Of a DNA stretch of 64,000 nucleotides, positions 1 through 13,320 are shown piece after piece. The DNA comes from Acanthococcus lagerstroemiae. Taxonomy: Eukaryota > Arthropoda > Insecta > Hemiptera > Eriococcidae. Positions within the stretch are counted from its first letter, which is position 1, and each line of letters begins with the position of its first letter. Made by a program: the position numbers and the translations under genes. The stretch lies in the NCBI GenBank assembly GCA_031841125.1, contig CM063114.1, positions 12,152,001 through 12,216,000 of the forward strand. The letters are read 5' to 3'. Below the pieces are notes generated by a model. That model was not told the origin of the DNA and made no database searches. It was given only the letters and a program-made list of their open reading frames with translations.

Positions 1-1101
1 AGGAATTAGGAATATTTGGAATCACTGACTCCAGTCTTATCCTGCCAGTATGGTTGTAGGGTTGTTGCGCCAACGGCACACCAACAAAACAGGTCCAAGC
101 TACCAGAAAAGACCGGGGTGGATCACAAAAGGGACTGAGAAACTTTCGTCCTTTTCTCCGAAAGGATAAGTCCGGGGAGACTGACCCATCCTTTAAGAAA
201 AAAGGACAATAATTTCCGAAGGGGGGCCATTCCAATTGTCTTCCCTGATTTTACGTTAGCCCATAGTAGGGCCCCAGACTCCACGAGACAACAATTAAGG
301 CCATCACAGCCAAAAACTGCAGCCCGCTTCTCCTGGCGCTAATCCCCAGCCGCCATATCCAGTACGCTCCACTCTGTTAAGGATCAGCCCCAAACCCTAG
401 TTAGAGGCAACGTAACAGAGAAGACGATTAGGAAGGACCTTGAGTTACTCTACGTACACCTATACGAACACACAGACCACTGACCCAGCACTGAGAGGGT
501 ATCGCCACCATAGACTTCCTCCACGGCGTTCTTGTGGCAGGAAAGTCTCAATCAGCGCCGGCCAAATCAATGGAAAAGAACCTATGGAATCAAGAATCAA
601 AGAATCTGGTCTCCACTACATTCGCCATTGATTGCCCGTTCACTGCAGGGGGGGGGGAAGTTCCCCACAGACATTACTGTTGCCTGTGTTAGTTTTCAAC
701 TAACCCAATGCTAGAACACAGCTGCAGATCAATGGGTTAAATAAGGGCTTGTAGGTATAAACATGCGGGGCTTAGAATAGAGTAGGGCGATAGGTGCAAA
801 AATGTGGGGGTTGGGGGACTTGACACCCCAAAAAGCACCCCAGATTTGCCAAAAATATAATAACATAAGCAGGTAAATTTTGTTGTTTCTAAGAAATTTT
901 CGGCCCCCACACTGGCTTTTTGCGCCTATGGCCAGGGCAAATAGTCTTATCGCTTCAATGAACCGCACTTTTCCACGGCCCTCTTGTCCGATAAAAAAAG
1001 TAGATTCATGGATGCGACAGCACTACGCAGGCCGGGAGAAGGCACAGCAACTTCTCCAGACCCTCGCTAACCCATGTCAACTCGAAATAGAACAAACGTG
1101 A
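1..1101 (+). repeat. Direct repeat R1, copy 1
   Basis: Nearly identical to 5190-6210 with a few indels, in the same orientation. Two such copies about 5.1 kb apart recall long terminal repeats, but no retroviral-type coding sequence was seen between them. ORFs inside are not conserved as proteins. Confidence 0.8.
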
Positions 1102-1103
1102 GA

Positions 1104-1580
1104 ATAATTTAGTAACTAGCACTATACTACGTAAAAACTAAAATAAGCTGGAAAACAAAGTTAGTTTTTAAAATACTTAAAAATAAGTCTAATCGAGAAG
1201 GTAGAGAATATTATATCGGCGAATCACGACAGGTTGTACACTGTAGCCAGCCTGCACAGCAAGCAAACCATTCAACCAATCGCGTTTGACCCAGAACAAA
1301 CAAAAGCAAAATTATTTACTCTTATTGTATGCTGGATGAAACAGGATTAGTTGATAGTTTGTTTACTATGCCGGCTACCTCCAGTCAACAAGCCCCTAGA
1401 TCGGACTGGATCCTGTGTTTTGACATACTGCAAAACCGAAATCTGAGCCTGAATTCTAATATTTTGGAGCTGCAGGTCTCACTAGCCAGTAAATTTCAAA
1501 TTACTTGCCAGCAAGGGTACTTTCAAGCCTAGGATTTTGCATAAACTAGATGAACACCTATTATAGTGACTCAAATGGTT
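1104..1580 (+). repeat. Repeat R2, copy 1
   Basis: Three diverged copies share CACAGCAAGCAAACC and CGTTTGACCCAGAAC: this one, 6215-6745 and 6955-7455. The first two directly follow the two R1 copies. Confidence 0.7.
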
Positions 1581-1899
1581 CATCGAGATTTTTGCCATTG
1601 AGCTATTCTAATTTATTGAGAAGCCTCGGTTATTGAAAGTATTCATTCGTCAGATTATATGATTGTAGTTATACTTCGAATACTGAATACGATGGCTCTA
1701 ATCATTTTCCCAGGGACCTCTCGTTTTCCATATTAATGATAAGTACTAATATTCGCAGTTATGATTAGAGATAGGAAAGAAAATGGACTGTAATCAAAAA
1801 ATTAACTTCGATATCAAATTCCTCACTGAGAATACATATAGAATCATACATCCTCATCTCACTGCTATTTAAAAAATTTCAAATTGTGTATTGTTATTT

Positions 1900-3460
1900 T
1901 TCTACACTGCTTAAAATCCTCGCTACCCAACAGACTTTTGTTGAATTCAAGTTTCCTTACTGTATTGGTCGCTAGTGAGCGACGATATTGAGAGACTGGT
2001 GCTGATTTTGCCACCAAAAGTGAAAAAGATGAATAACCACTAGATTGCTAATATCTTAACAACAAGAGAAATCTCTACAGACCGTAACTAATTCTTCAGC
2101 CTTTGGTTCAGCTTTATCCTTGCCACTAATACAAGTTGAACGACCTTTTGCAAACTGAAAATTCGTAAATTGAGGCCTTCATCTTCGGTATTTTCAGTTG
2201 TTTCGAACATATGTGGCGCTATGCGAATATCTGCAAATCAAAAGTCCACAGTTAATCGAAGTACTATAACATGGCGGAGGGGTGACTTTGCTCACGTTTT
2301 TCTGTTACTTTTACTTTTGATGTGCTCTACAGACCACAGAAACTGGTCAGAGAATGGGGATATTTTTTGTGATTTTGCTGCGACAATGCAGAATATAGTG
2401 CCCAAACGATTGTGACATCCCCTATCTCACAAATTTTGCCCCAGGATTGTGAAATACGCGAGCCAAGTAGAACTGCAGTGGAGGTGACACTGCACATGTT
2501 CATGCATGAATGGAGGAAAATGTTGCAGTGGTAGTGCTGCCTATCAACAATTCAAAGTAACCTCAAATTCCAAAAATTACAAGAAAATAAACACAAATGA
2601 GACCATTCTTTTGAAAAGCCGGGGCCTTAAAACACAAACGTATCTTCTCGGCTTCCAGAACATCAAAATGATCACTCACTGTCTTGAAGAACAAATAAAC
2701 AATTCTGTGTAAATTTACCCCCTCCCTCCACCTTTTGATAATGACCTAGAGCTATTATGTTTCGTCTATAACAATTTCCAATCGACCCCTCCCCCCGCCC
2801 TCTAAATTCTTTTCTGTAACCGTTCCTGCAATATATGCAGGTTCCTTTGATTTTTCACTCATTAGCTGAAACGATTTCTGCAATGTAATTTCTACACGCT
2901 TTTTGAAGCTCTGCACAAAGGAATGTCTGAAAATAAGCGAATTACACCGATTTGGTTGTACACGATAGCTAAACTATCCTACATTATGCGGAATTACACT
3001 TCAGTGTTGCCATACGTTCTAGTTTTTCACTTGCGCCTGTATGACTAATGAGAATATAATATGTGTGCCAAGTTATTCCATGACTTCAAAAGTCACTCTG
3101 TGTTATACAGTATAAAAATAAAATATCCAACTCGGGAATTTCAAAATTGAAATTCAATATACTGCCGTTCATTGACCGTACGTAATGACGTACTCTTGGA
3201 AGAAACTGTTGACTGAATCACATGATCATTCTATTGCTTACTTTTCTTATGCTGCAGTCAAGACCATCGGTTCCGTATCAGAGTTGAAATTCTGAGAACA
3301 CACTGAGAATCCGAAGTTCTCTACGCTGCTGCAATCGCCACACTTCATTCAACGGTACAAGAACGCATGGAAATTCAGGAGCTAGAATGGAGAGGGGAAA
3401 AAATTGTCAATTTGTTTGCTCTATCGTAGTACTGTTGCAGATATACAACCCTGTATGACG
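1900..3460 (+). repeat. Diverged repeat R3, copy 1
   Basis: Patches match 7560-8330 in the same order, e.g. GAAAATTCGTAAATTGAGGC against GAAAATTTCGTCAGTTGGCT, and AAATTCAATAT near 3150 against 8075. Extra sequence (about 2280-3080) is present in this copy. The reading frame is not conserved, so it is treated as non-coding. Confidence 0.5.
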
Positions 3461-5189
3461 TAGTTATACCAATTTGGGGGGGGGCAAGGTATAGCCCCCT
3501 AATGTTTGTGTACGTGTTCGCACGCCCCATGTAGTAGTGTATGTATAATGTATATACACAGGGACGAAACTATGAGGACCCCCACCCCCCATTTGGCATT
3601 TGAAACTGTTCATAGTAACACTCCCTCACTGTTGGCCAAGATCAACACCCCCCCCCTCCATCCGAGGCTGGCTACGCTACTGGACACAATAATTCTGCGA
3701 CAATCAAAATTAAGAGTTATGAGCGCGTCCAGATAATTGTGGTCGAACAACTGATAAGTTCTTTGAGACGAGATAATCACCTGTGGTTTCAAAGTTAGAG
3801 CGCGAATAATCGTTCTTGGAGCTGATTCTTCATTCATCCAGGAGTCAAAATGTTTGATGCTGACGGCAAGCATGCACAGATTGGAGTATCTTGGAGTACA
3901 GCCACATTACAGACCGAAAACAAAACAATAGATATAATCAAAACTACTGTTAGAAAACATAAATACCGAGTAGATTTGCACCACAAAATGCTGATATTCT
4001 TAGTACTGAGATACGTATTACCGCGGGATTCATTTCTTGTGTTACAGTCTTAAACCATCAGACCTGCTGAGTAAACAATGTCTTACACTATCCCTCCAGT
4101 CGCCCTACTGAGCGATCTACAGAGAAATGTTTCTACCTTTGATACGTACATACATAAATCCAGTGCCAGAGAAGTAACTGCTTCCTGTTAAGTCTATGAT
4201 CCGGCAATGATCAGGACAACTCAACCGCACACGGTTCACTATTGGCCGATTCACTGAAGAGACTGCCTCAAATCAAGGGAGAGCATAGATCTTCCAGGCA
4301 GTCTTACAGTCGAGCATTTCCTCACAGAGGATACAGAAATGACTGTTAGGAGGTGTAAGACCGTATGTATTATAACCGTGAAAAGCCACGAAGCTGACGG
4401 TTTTATGAGACTGTAACACTAGAAAAGAAAATTGGGTACTCTTAATATCTAACACCTGAATGTAGCAAGAACAGATTCCTTTTCGTTTTTCATTTTTTCT
4501 TTTTCGAGTACGTATAAGTAAAGGACTGAGAAAGAGGATGATTACACGTAAATCAGTTATCCTTTCGGATCCTTATGCAACTTTCAACACTGACCTATCG
4601 GGACTAAATAAGAATGAAACTAAAAGAAGCTTCTTGATCCACTCGATACTCATTTAACTCTTTAATGAGCACGCATCATACTGGGAGCAGGGGTGTCTAG
4701 AACCAGATCCGCTGATCACTCTTGGGAACCTTGCCCCCGGGCACGAGGACTCGCGAGAACAAGGTCTAGCCCAGAAGGTTTACATCGTGAGCCTCACTGA
4801 CCCTGACTTTTCCTATGCGTTTCTTTAGAGAGTTAATTGGTTCACAAGGAATCAAAACGCCAGACTGACATGACTATTGCTCGAGACTCTACCTACAGAG
4901 TAAGACTCCTTCATCTGCTGCTATCGAAGTTGCAATTGAAGTCTGAGAGAACTGAGACAGCTTAACTACTCTAGATAGTAGACCTATAAAAGGCTAGACT
5001 GGGGAAATACGATGACGGTTAGCATTTACAGTTCGCAGGATATAACAAGCTCAGCTGAAGCTAACTCTCCTACTTAGAACCTAGGGGGCTGCAGGCGGGT
5101 ATAAGGGGCACCTGCTTTACCCCTGGATCACGCCTGCAGCCGGTGTAATATGATTTTAAGGAATTCACAAATTGAGGAATAATTCGAAG
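3461..5189. other. No recognisable gene
   Basis: Read on both strands: short ORFs only, no splice-consistent exon and no domain motif. G/C runs at 3476-3483 and 3645-3656. Confidence 0.5.
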
Positions 5190-6210
5190 GAATTAGGAAT
5201 ACTTGGAGAACGAGTTTTCTTAAAGAACTCCACGGTGTGGATCACGAAAAGGACTTAGAAACTTTCGTACTTTTCTCCGAAAGGATAAGTCCGGGGAGAC
5301 TGACCCATCCTTTAAGAAAAAAGGACAATAATTTCCGAAAGGTGCCTTTCCCATTGTCTTCCCTGATTTTACGTTAGCCCATAGTAGGGTCCCAGACTCC
5401 ACGAGACAACAATTAAGGCCATCACAGCCAAAAACTGCAGCCCGCTTCTCCTGGCGCTAATCCCCAGCCGCCATATCCAGTACGCTCCACTCTGTTAAGG
5501 ATCAGCCCCAAACCCTAGTTAGAGGCAACGTAACAGAGAAGAGACGAGTAGGAAGGACCTTGAGTTACTCATACGTATACCTATGCGAACACACAAACCA
5601 CTGACCCAGCACTGAGAGGGTATAGCCACCATAGACTTCCTCCACAGCATTCTTGTGACAGGAAAGTCTCAATCAGCGCCGACCAAATCAATGGAAAAGA
5701 ACCTATGAAATCAAGAATCAAAGAATCTGGTCTCCACTACATTCGCCACTGATTACCCGTTAACTGCAGGGGGGGGCAGTTCCCCACAGACATTACTGTT
5801 GCCTGTGTTAGCTTTCAACTAACCCGATGCTAGAACACAGCTGCAAATCAATGGGTTAAATTAGGGCATATGGGTATACACATGCGGGGGATTAAAATAA
5901 GAGTAGGGCGATAGGTGCAAACATGTGGGGGTTGGGGGACTTGACACCCCAAAAAGCACCCCAGATTTGCCAAAAATATAATAACATAAGCAGGTAAATT
6001 TTGTTGTTTCTAAGAAATTTTCGGCCCCCACACTGGCTTTTTGCGCCTATGGCCAGGGCAAATAGTCTTATCGCTTCAATGAACCGTACCTTTCCACGGC
6101 CCTCTTGTCCGAAAAAAAAAAGTAGATTCATGGATGCAACAGCACTACGCAGGCCGGGAGAAGGCACAGCAACTTCTCCAGACCCTCGCTAACCCATGTC
6201 AACTCGAACT
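5190..6210 (+). repeat. Direct repeat R1, copy 2
   Basis: Second copy of 1-1101. The shared body includes a C-rich stretch with CGGCCCCCACACTGGC and the sequence AGGCCGGGAGAAGGCACAGC near its end. Confidence 0.8.
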
Positions 6211-6214
6211 ATAA

Positions 6215-6745
6215 GTAACATTATAACTATTTAGCAAACTAATACTACTGTAGATAAAACTAACTGAAAACAAAATTAGAATAAGAAAAAATGACTTTAA
6301 AATAAAAATTGGTTTTGAAATATAAATTCAATCAGGAATGCAGAGTAGAATGTGCTGCGAATCGGCGAATCACAACTAGTTGTACACTAGAGCCAGCTCA
6401 CACAGCAAGCAAACCTGTCAACTAATCACGTTTGACCCAGAACAAACAAAAGCAAAATTATTTACTTTTGCTGGTTAAGAATGAAACGGGATTGATTGGA
6501 TTGATTAATGGTTTGTTGGCTGCGCTAGCTGCCTCCAGCTACAGCACACCTAAGGGTCTCACCCCACTGCGGAATCTAACAAGTCTGAAATATTACAGCA
6601 CTGAAATCTGAGCCTAAAATACTAATGCACTGGAGCTGCAGGTATCACTGACCCGCCGTTCTTAGGTCACTTGCTATTAAGAGCATTGCCAAGCCTAAGA
6701 TCTAACACCACCTATGTCAACACCTGTTACAGAGACTTGATGTAG
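6215..6745 (+). repeat. Repeat R2, copy 2
   Basis: Diverged copy of 1104-1580; directly follows R1 copy 2. Confidence 0.7.
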
Positions 6746-6954
6746 AAAGAAAACGTCTCATTGTGAGACTTTTGTCTGATGAGCTGTAGATTTTTATTGC
6801 ATCTCTTCCCCCTCAAGTACGGTGACTATTAGCCACTATAATAAGCAGATACAGAAAGATTAGTCGCTCGATTGCAGTTTTGAAACTTCAAACACTAACC
6901 CAATACAAGAACAGTGCAGATTAATGGAACAGAGCAGGGTTGATAGGTACAAAC

Positions 6955-7455
6955 ATTAGAATAATTAGGTAACTAGCACTCTAGGGGGGATAAATTAGCT
7001 GGAAAACAAAATGAAGTTAAGAATTAATAACTTAAAAATTCGTTTTAAAACATAAATCTAATTAAGAAGGCGTAGAAGATTGCTTAATGGATCGGCGAAT
7101 TACAACTGGTTGCGCACTGGAGCCAGCCTACACAGCAAGCAAACCTTTCAACCAATCACGTTTGACCCAGAACTAGCAAAAGCAATATAATTTACTTTTG
7201 CTGATTGCCAGAAAACAAACAGGATTAGTTGAAAGTTCGTTGGCAGTCCTGGCTGCCTCAAGCTTACAACCTACTTATGGGCCAGACTAGAACCTGTGTC
7301 TGACATACTGTAAAATCAAAACCTAAACCTAAATTTTAATATACTGGACTGCAGGCATCACTAACCCGCCACTCATAATAATTATTTGCATCAAGCGAGC
7401 TACTAAGCCTCGGATCTTGCGCCACCTAGATCAATACCTGTTATAGTGACTCAAT
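6955..7455 (+). repeat. Repeat R2, copy 3
   Basis: Third diverged copy, about 740 bp beyond copy 2, without an R1 unit in front. Confidence 0.7.
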
Positions 7456-7559
7456 GTAGTAAAAACTGTCTGGTACGATATTCTGACAAAATAATACTGA
7501 CTGAGAACTCGTGGCCATTGAGAGTATTCATTTACAATTATTTTTTTCTGTACTAGATA

Positions 7560-8330
7560 CTCAAAATTCTCACTATTTGATAAGACCTTTATTGAACTTT
7601 TCAAAGTTCCTTCACCATTGGCCGCTAATACGCAAGTTATACTGATAGACTCCAGAGTCGAGTTTATAAAAAATGAATAACGTGCAACCATTTAACTGCA
7701 GTCACGTTTGAACATCAGCCTGAACATCGCAATCACGCCTATATGCGTATACATTACTCCAACAATAGCAAATTTCTGGCGACAAATATCAGTACATAAT
7801 ATATCTAATATGCTATCAATGAAGAGAAATTTCTACAGACCGTAAAATTCTTTGGAACTTGACTGAACATCAATCTTTACTTATTGCCTCTGCTATAGTT
7901 TTGTGTATTCTCCGGACACTGACTCCAGTTGAACGTTTGGCGAATTGAAAATTTCGTCAGTTGGCTCTCTCATCCTTGGTATCTATAGTTGTTCCATACG
8001 CGACCATTTGCAAATGAAAAATTTACAGTTAATTTCAAAATCGGAAAAACGGTTTCAGCTCAGAAATTATAAAATTAAAATTCAATATTCGTTGACTCAT
8101 GAAAAGTACCTAATGGAGTACCTTTGAAGAGAAGTGGCAGATTGAAATTACATGATCTGTTATTTTTCTCTCTCTTCTTGCGCCGTACACTGGACCATCA
8201 GATCCGGACTCAATTGAAAGTTCTGGATGCTGATAGTGTTACCATACTTCAAATGTACAAAACGTATGGAAGTTCGGGAGCTAGAACAGAAAACGAAATA
8301 GTTATGAAAGTTTGTTTGTTCAAGTGTAGA
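7560..8330 (+). repeat. Diverged repeat R3, copy 2
   Basis: Follows R2 copy 3, as R3 copy 1 follows R2 copy 1, so R2 and R3 were duplicated together. Confidence 0.5.
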
Positions 8331-9302
8331 ATTAGGTGACATTGTACACATGCGTTTTTCTATTAGCCTGTTTCACTTTTCAACTTGGGTTAGCTATAAC
8401 TGAATTAGTCGACAGCAGTCGACATGCCAATCAAGCCTTATTACTGTCACATCGATACACACGGAACACATAAAGGGTACTAATTTCAACAGTTTTTCAA
8501 CACTACAAAAGATGAATGATCCATTTACAGTACATTACGGACAATCGATTACTCCCGTGATTTTTGGGGTTACTCTTGTTGACAATAAATTTCTGAATTA
8601 TATTTCACACAACAATTTTAATCCAACAATATCTTCTATAGAACACACCATCAGTAGCGTATAGTTGCCTGCCGAAATGCAACTACGCACATCAATGAAT
8701 TCTTGAGCTAGCAAATTATTATAAATGGATCAGCTATACAGCCTATTATCTGTGAGTCTTAATTTTTCCCGGAGAAAGACAGGAATCAACGAAACTTCGA
8801 CTTCATGTTTACATATGATTCAGAAAGAAAAGTGAAAATGAAAAAAAACCACGACGCACCCCATTCAATTCATTGTTTATAGTGTTTCATTAAATTACAT
8901 ACCTAGGTACTTCGATTCAGGACACCGCAAGACATAGATAATTAATTTCTTACCGAGATTATTCGCACGTTGAACTGGCTGAATTCAAGCTAGATCGACG
9001 ACTTTCAATAAAATCCAAATGCTTTGTTCCACGCCATTGTAACATAAGCCCGAATACATTGAAACTTGAAAATATCATGAATTATATCCAATTGGTACAT
9101 TCGCAAACACACAGGCTAGTTACAGAAAGTTTGACGCCAATTACAAGCGAAAATTATGCGGCATTTGCAAGAAAACAGCAAAACATTCATTTCAAAGCCC
9201 GAAATCATGATTGCGCAATGTTAAAACATGAAATTGAAAATGGCGACGCAACAATTCTACAAACGCCGAAAAAATGGAACAAACAAACAACAAATGACGT
9301 GG
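8331..9302. other. No recognisable gene
   Basis: AT-rich, no motif seen. The last 90 bases (GCGCAATGTT and ACAAATGACGTG) recur just beyond the far end of the following element at 11917-11962. Confidence 0.45.
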
Positions 9303-11880
9303 CCAGTGTTGCCAGATTGAAAATCTGAGAATGTACTGGAGGTCTTGAAAAAATGTACACTGTACCAGATTTTGTCAAAATGTACCAGATGTTTGAAAAG
9401 TAATTTTGTATGACTGTAACAGTAACACCCTTGTTTTCTTTTGGAAACAAATTAGTGAACCATCAACTCAGTTAGAATTGCGTTTTTTATACATTGACAT
9501 GATCGGATCTACATTACAACAAGGTTGAAAATCAAAATTCGAACTCGAATAACTTATACTGATAAGGTGATAAAACAGAACAAAGTGGGATTGGGATGTG
9601 GAATGGAACGTAGAAGCGCTAATGTGCACTTCCTCGTAAAAGGTTGACAGGGCTTGGAAGTCAACTGAAAGCCGAAAGCTAAAAGCCAAAAAGCCGTATT
9701 TTTGAAGAAGCCAAAAGCAAAATCTGAATCCAAAAAATGTACTGGTGCTGGGAAGCTGAAAGCTAAAAGCAAAATTGTTTTCAGCTTCTTTTTGGCTTCT
9801 ATGTTTTAAATAAGTGATAACAAGCCAAAGCCAATAAACAACAACTTTGGTGCTCATCTGATACCAGTAGGCCAGTACAGTAAGCGGTAATGCCGGTAAA
9901 ACTGGTAAGCCTCCCCTGACACCCTGACTCAGTTTGTTTATAGAAGTTGAAAGTCAAAAGCCAAAAGCCACAAAAAAAACAACGTATTTTTGTGGAATCT
10001 GAAACCAGAATCCGAATCCGAAAAACCTGGCCGGGTACAAAAGCTAAAAGCTGGAAGCTAAAAATTCTTATAATTGGAAGCTAAGCTGAAAGCGTTAGTT
10101 TTATTGTTAGGCTTCCAAGCCTTAAAGGTTGAGTGATCAGGTGACTGAGTATAAATCTCCTGAAGAGATAGAAATCGGATTATTTACATTATACGAGCAT
10201 GGGTGGAACTGTAGAGCGCGCTATACCGTGTGACGCGTGCGTTTCTGTCATGCAAATGCCCCGTTGTAAAGCCAGGGCTTGAAAGCCTAACAATAAAACT
10301 TCTGCTTTCAGCTTAGCTTCCAATTATAAGAATTTTTAGCTTCCGGCTTTTAACTTTTATACCGGGCCAGGTTTTTTGGATTCGGATTCCGGTTTCAGAT
10401 TCCACAAAAATACGGTTTTTTATGGCTTTTGACTTTCAACAAATTGAGTCAGGGCATCAGGAGAGGGTATGAAATAATGTACAAAACTGGCCTACTGGTA
10501 CCAGATGAGCACCAAAGTTGTTGTTTATTGGCTTTGGCTTGTTATCACGTATTTAAAACAAAGAAGCTAAAAAGAAGCTGAAAACAATTTTGCTTTTAGC
10601 TTTCAGCTTCCCAGCACCAGTACATTTTTTGGATTCGGATTTTGGCTTCCTCAAAAATACGGCTTTTTTGGCTTTTAGCTTTCGGCTTTCAGCTGACTTT
10701 CAAGCCCTGTATGTAAACAAATGGATTGCCATTAGCTTTCATTAGCACCGATGGAGGGGGGAGGGGGCATCTGCATGACAGAAATACGCGCTCTACAAGT
10801 CCAGCATAGGAAACATGGTTTCTATCCCTCCAGGCCAGGGTCAGGTGATCACAGACGAAAATAACATTGCTGGAAATGGGAAATACAGGTTTTTCAAAAT
10901 ATCATTATAAAATTAAGAAATGACGGACATGCATCAAATTTGAACTGTAGGGAGCTACATATTCGAACTTGCGATTAAAAATTTAATATGTTAGGTAGCA
11001 AAATTAATAAAAGTGCGGTGAAGTAAAAAATGAGAGGTACGTTATCAGTTGCCAGCATGACCCGCGCGACCTATTTATTTTTTCTCCAAAATCACTCAAT
11101 GAGGGTTCGTAAAATATCCGCTAGATGTCAGCCACTTTGATTCCTAGTCCCAATTCCAATTATTAAGAAAAATCCCGAGAATGGTATCAACCTCAATTGA
11201 GACTGTAAGCGCGAAAGAGTCGCCCTCTACAATTTTAGGCACGTGAAAAAAAGTAACTACTGAAACACTACACATTTTTGAAAAATTTATCTGATTGAAA
11301 TAAAAATGGTCTCAATGGAAAGGAAATTTTATGTACTACAAATTTTGTTCTATTCATTTTTTTTTTAACGCTTTCGTTTTCATAATATTTTTTCTTCATA
11401 CGCCTATAAATGATCAATTCCCCTTGATCAGGGTTTCAGGGTAACCGACAACAGCGCGCCACCGTTTCCAACAGCCCCAATGTAACCACGCGACACGCGT
11501 CCCTATATTGTAGTCACGCAGTTACGGTTGCTCACGCTCATGCTCCATCCACTTGCGCCCAGTCAGCTGTCACCGACTCATCCTCATCCTAGTCGAGCCG
11601 GTCGCTCACCTGCTCATCCTATGCTGCTAAATGCTAACCCACTGTCAGGCTGTCACTTTTTGATAATTTTGAATTAATTTCCAGATTGATTTCAAAATTG
11701 ATAAATATTATAAGAAAAAAATTGAATATTTCTCTAAATTCTGTTAAAAAAGCTTCAAATTCCCTATTTTTTCATTTGTGCCCATTTTTGTACCAGAAAA
11801 TTCTGAATCACAGTAAAATGTACAGAAATTTTAAAATGTACCAGATCTGGTACAAAATCACCAAATCTGGCAACACTGGA
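9303..11880. mobile_element. TIR element, about 2.6 kb, with ends CCAGTGTTGCCAGATT
   Basis: The left end CCAGTGTTGCCAGATT is matched in inverted form by the right end AAATCTGGCAACACTGG. Both subterminal zones repeat GTACCAGAT-type motifs. Similar direct sequences flank both sides. The interior lacks a transposase and carries a large foldback, so it is non-autonomous if mobile. hAT-like by end sequence only. Confidence 0.5.
9648..10710. repeat. Large foldback: two inverted arms of about 450 bp
   Basis: The left arm 9648-10121 pairs with the right arm 10274-10709 around a loop of about 150 bases. Both arms consist largely of variations of AAGCTGAAAGC / AAAAGCCAAAAGCC and the stretch TTGGCTTTGGCTTGTTATCA. 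The ORFs within are low-complexity shadows of the repeat. Confidence 0.85.
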
Positions 11881-12413
11881 CATAGCTACAGCCGGGCAAG
11901 TGATGGACATTGAAATTGCGCAACGTTGAAACATGAACACAAACAGGACAGCCGAACAAATGACGTGTCAAATTACAATAGCCCTAGCTGGCTGTTAGGG
12001 CGAAGAATCATGTGATCAGCTGATCAGTCAGCATGTCATTCTCCGGCTCTGTTGTTCTCTCACTCGTTCGCTTTCTCGCTTGCTCATTTTCTTTCTCCAA
12101 GAACGGAAATTAAATGAACAGAGTGAATGGTTCCGGTCCTTACATAAAGACATAAACCAGAGGAACAAAATGGAGAGTGGAAGGGCTAACAGCATACTGG
12201 AAGTGTTAAGTCCGAGGACTCGCCAATACAAAAGGGTTGAGTCTGAAGTTCACTGATACTTTCGAAAACACTACAAGCACATGTTATAAAATCAGAGGTT
12301 AAAATTATTACCGATGTGGGGGTATTGGGTAAAATATAACTAACATTTCAGTGCCACAAAATTCCATATTGTTGATTAAAAAAAAAAAAAAAAGCCTTTG
12401 ATACCGGAATTTG
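11881..12413. other. No recognisable gene
   Basis: Short ORFs without motifs. An A run of about 15 at 12380. Confidence 0.4.
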
Positions 12414-12965
12414 CAATTCTAATAGCACACAATGTTGTATAGGTTGCATTTCTAGAATACTAGGGGCACATTCTTACATTCGTGCATTTGCACATATCAG
12501 TGAGGAAACTTTCACTTGCAACAATTTCATGCAAAATCGGAACATATTAAAAAGTATTCTTGGTATATGGTAATCAATTAAACATACATATGTAATAACT
12601 GTTATATAGCTTAAAAACTGATCGCAAGAAAGCTCTTACCAATACATAGGAAACAACGAAACGATTTTACATAAAAAAACATTATAACATTACAATATTA
12701 TGTACAAGAACTTCTTATATTTGCATATAAGACGAACTTGAAAGGTAAAAAACATTAAATTCATGATGAATTTAGGTAACTTCGTATTAAATTTACCTTG
12801 TTCTAGGTACATTTACGTCTCTCTAGTTTCAAAAATAGAACATAATAAATAATAAGATGTTACTTTAGAAATTAGGTACCATTAGTTTTCAACATAACAA
12901 AATTTACCTCAGTACTTATGAGTAACTATGTTAATTACATATAGTATCCTTCAACCAATTATGAA
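12414..12965 (-). other. Gene A 3' flank homologous to the gene B 3' flank
   Basis: Matches 29946-31176 over most of its length, e.g. TTTCTAGAATACTAGGGGCA and CTCAGTACTTATGAGTAACT occur in both. The B copy carries about 290 and 390 extra bases. Because the B copy follows the gene B stop codon, this is probably the old 3' UTR or downstream region of the duplicated gene. The match ends at 12965, where foreign sequence starts. Confidence 0.7.
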
Positions 12966-13320
12966 GGGAAAAAACTGAAAGAGAGAAGATATACGAAAGT
13001 TGCAAGAAGAAGCCAAGGATGAGAAAAAGAAAAAAACTGCCGAGTCAAGTTTGCAGAAATCAAAAAATAAAAAGGTACCTAAATAAAACATCGCGGGTTT
13101 TCTCATTTTTGATTCTGACAGCGAATCAGAAGACGATGGAAAGGCGATGAAGGATTTGTGCGACGATTCAAGCGAGTACGACGACGAAAATTTTGAAAAT
13201 CCTACGAATCCGAATGAGGTCTGTCTGTATAACCTGCGGTAAGTCGTCTCATGCCCTGTGTTCAGGATGGGACACTCCTAATGATTACATTTGCGACTTT
13301 TCTTCTTAATTTAGTCTGTA
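12966..13320 (+). pseudogene. DNA-transposase C-terminal remnant
   Basis: A lysine/glutamate-rich stretch (LQEEAKDEKKKKTAESS) is followed by an acidic segment (DSDSESEDDGKAMKDLCDD) and then, in a shifted frame, a cysteine-histidine tail (VCITCGKSSHALCSG, then YICDF). This order resembles the C-terminus of pogo/Tigger-type DDE transposases in insects. One stop and one frameshift show it is dead. It sits exactly where homology to the gene B 3' flank breaks off. Confidence 0.5.

Noticed and set aside
1..6210. R1 pair as LTRs of one retrotransposon
   Set aside because: Similarity continues beyond R1 into R2, R2 has a third copy, and no gag or pol was found between the copies.
7431..7691. Possible Ig-like exon (minus strand, ITCVLAANGEG)
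   Set aside because: The frame is not conserved in the homologous repeat copy near 1,900 and no splice sites fit.
9468..9857. 129-codon minus-strand ORF
   Set aside because: Repetitive F/L/S translation of the foldback arm.
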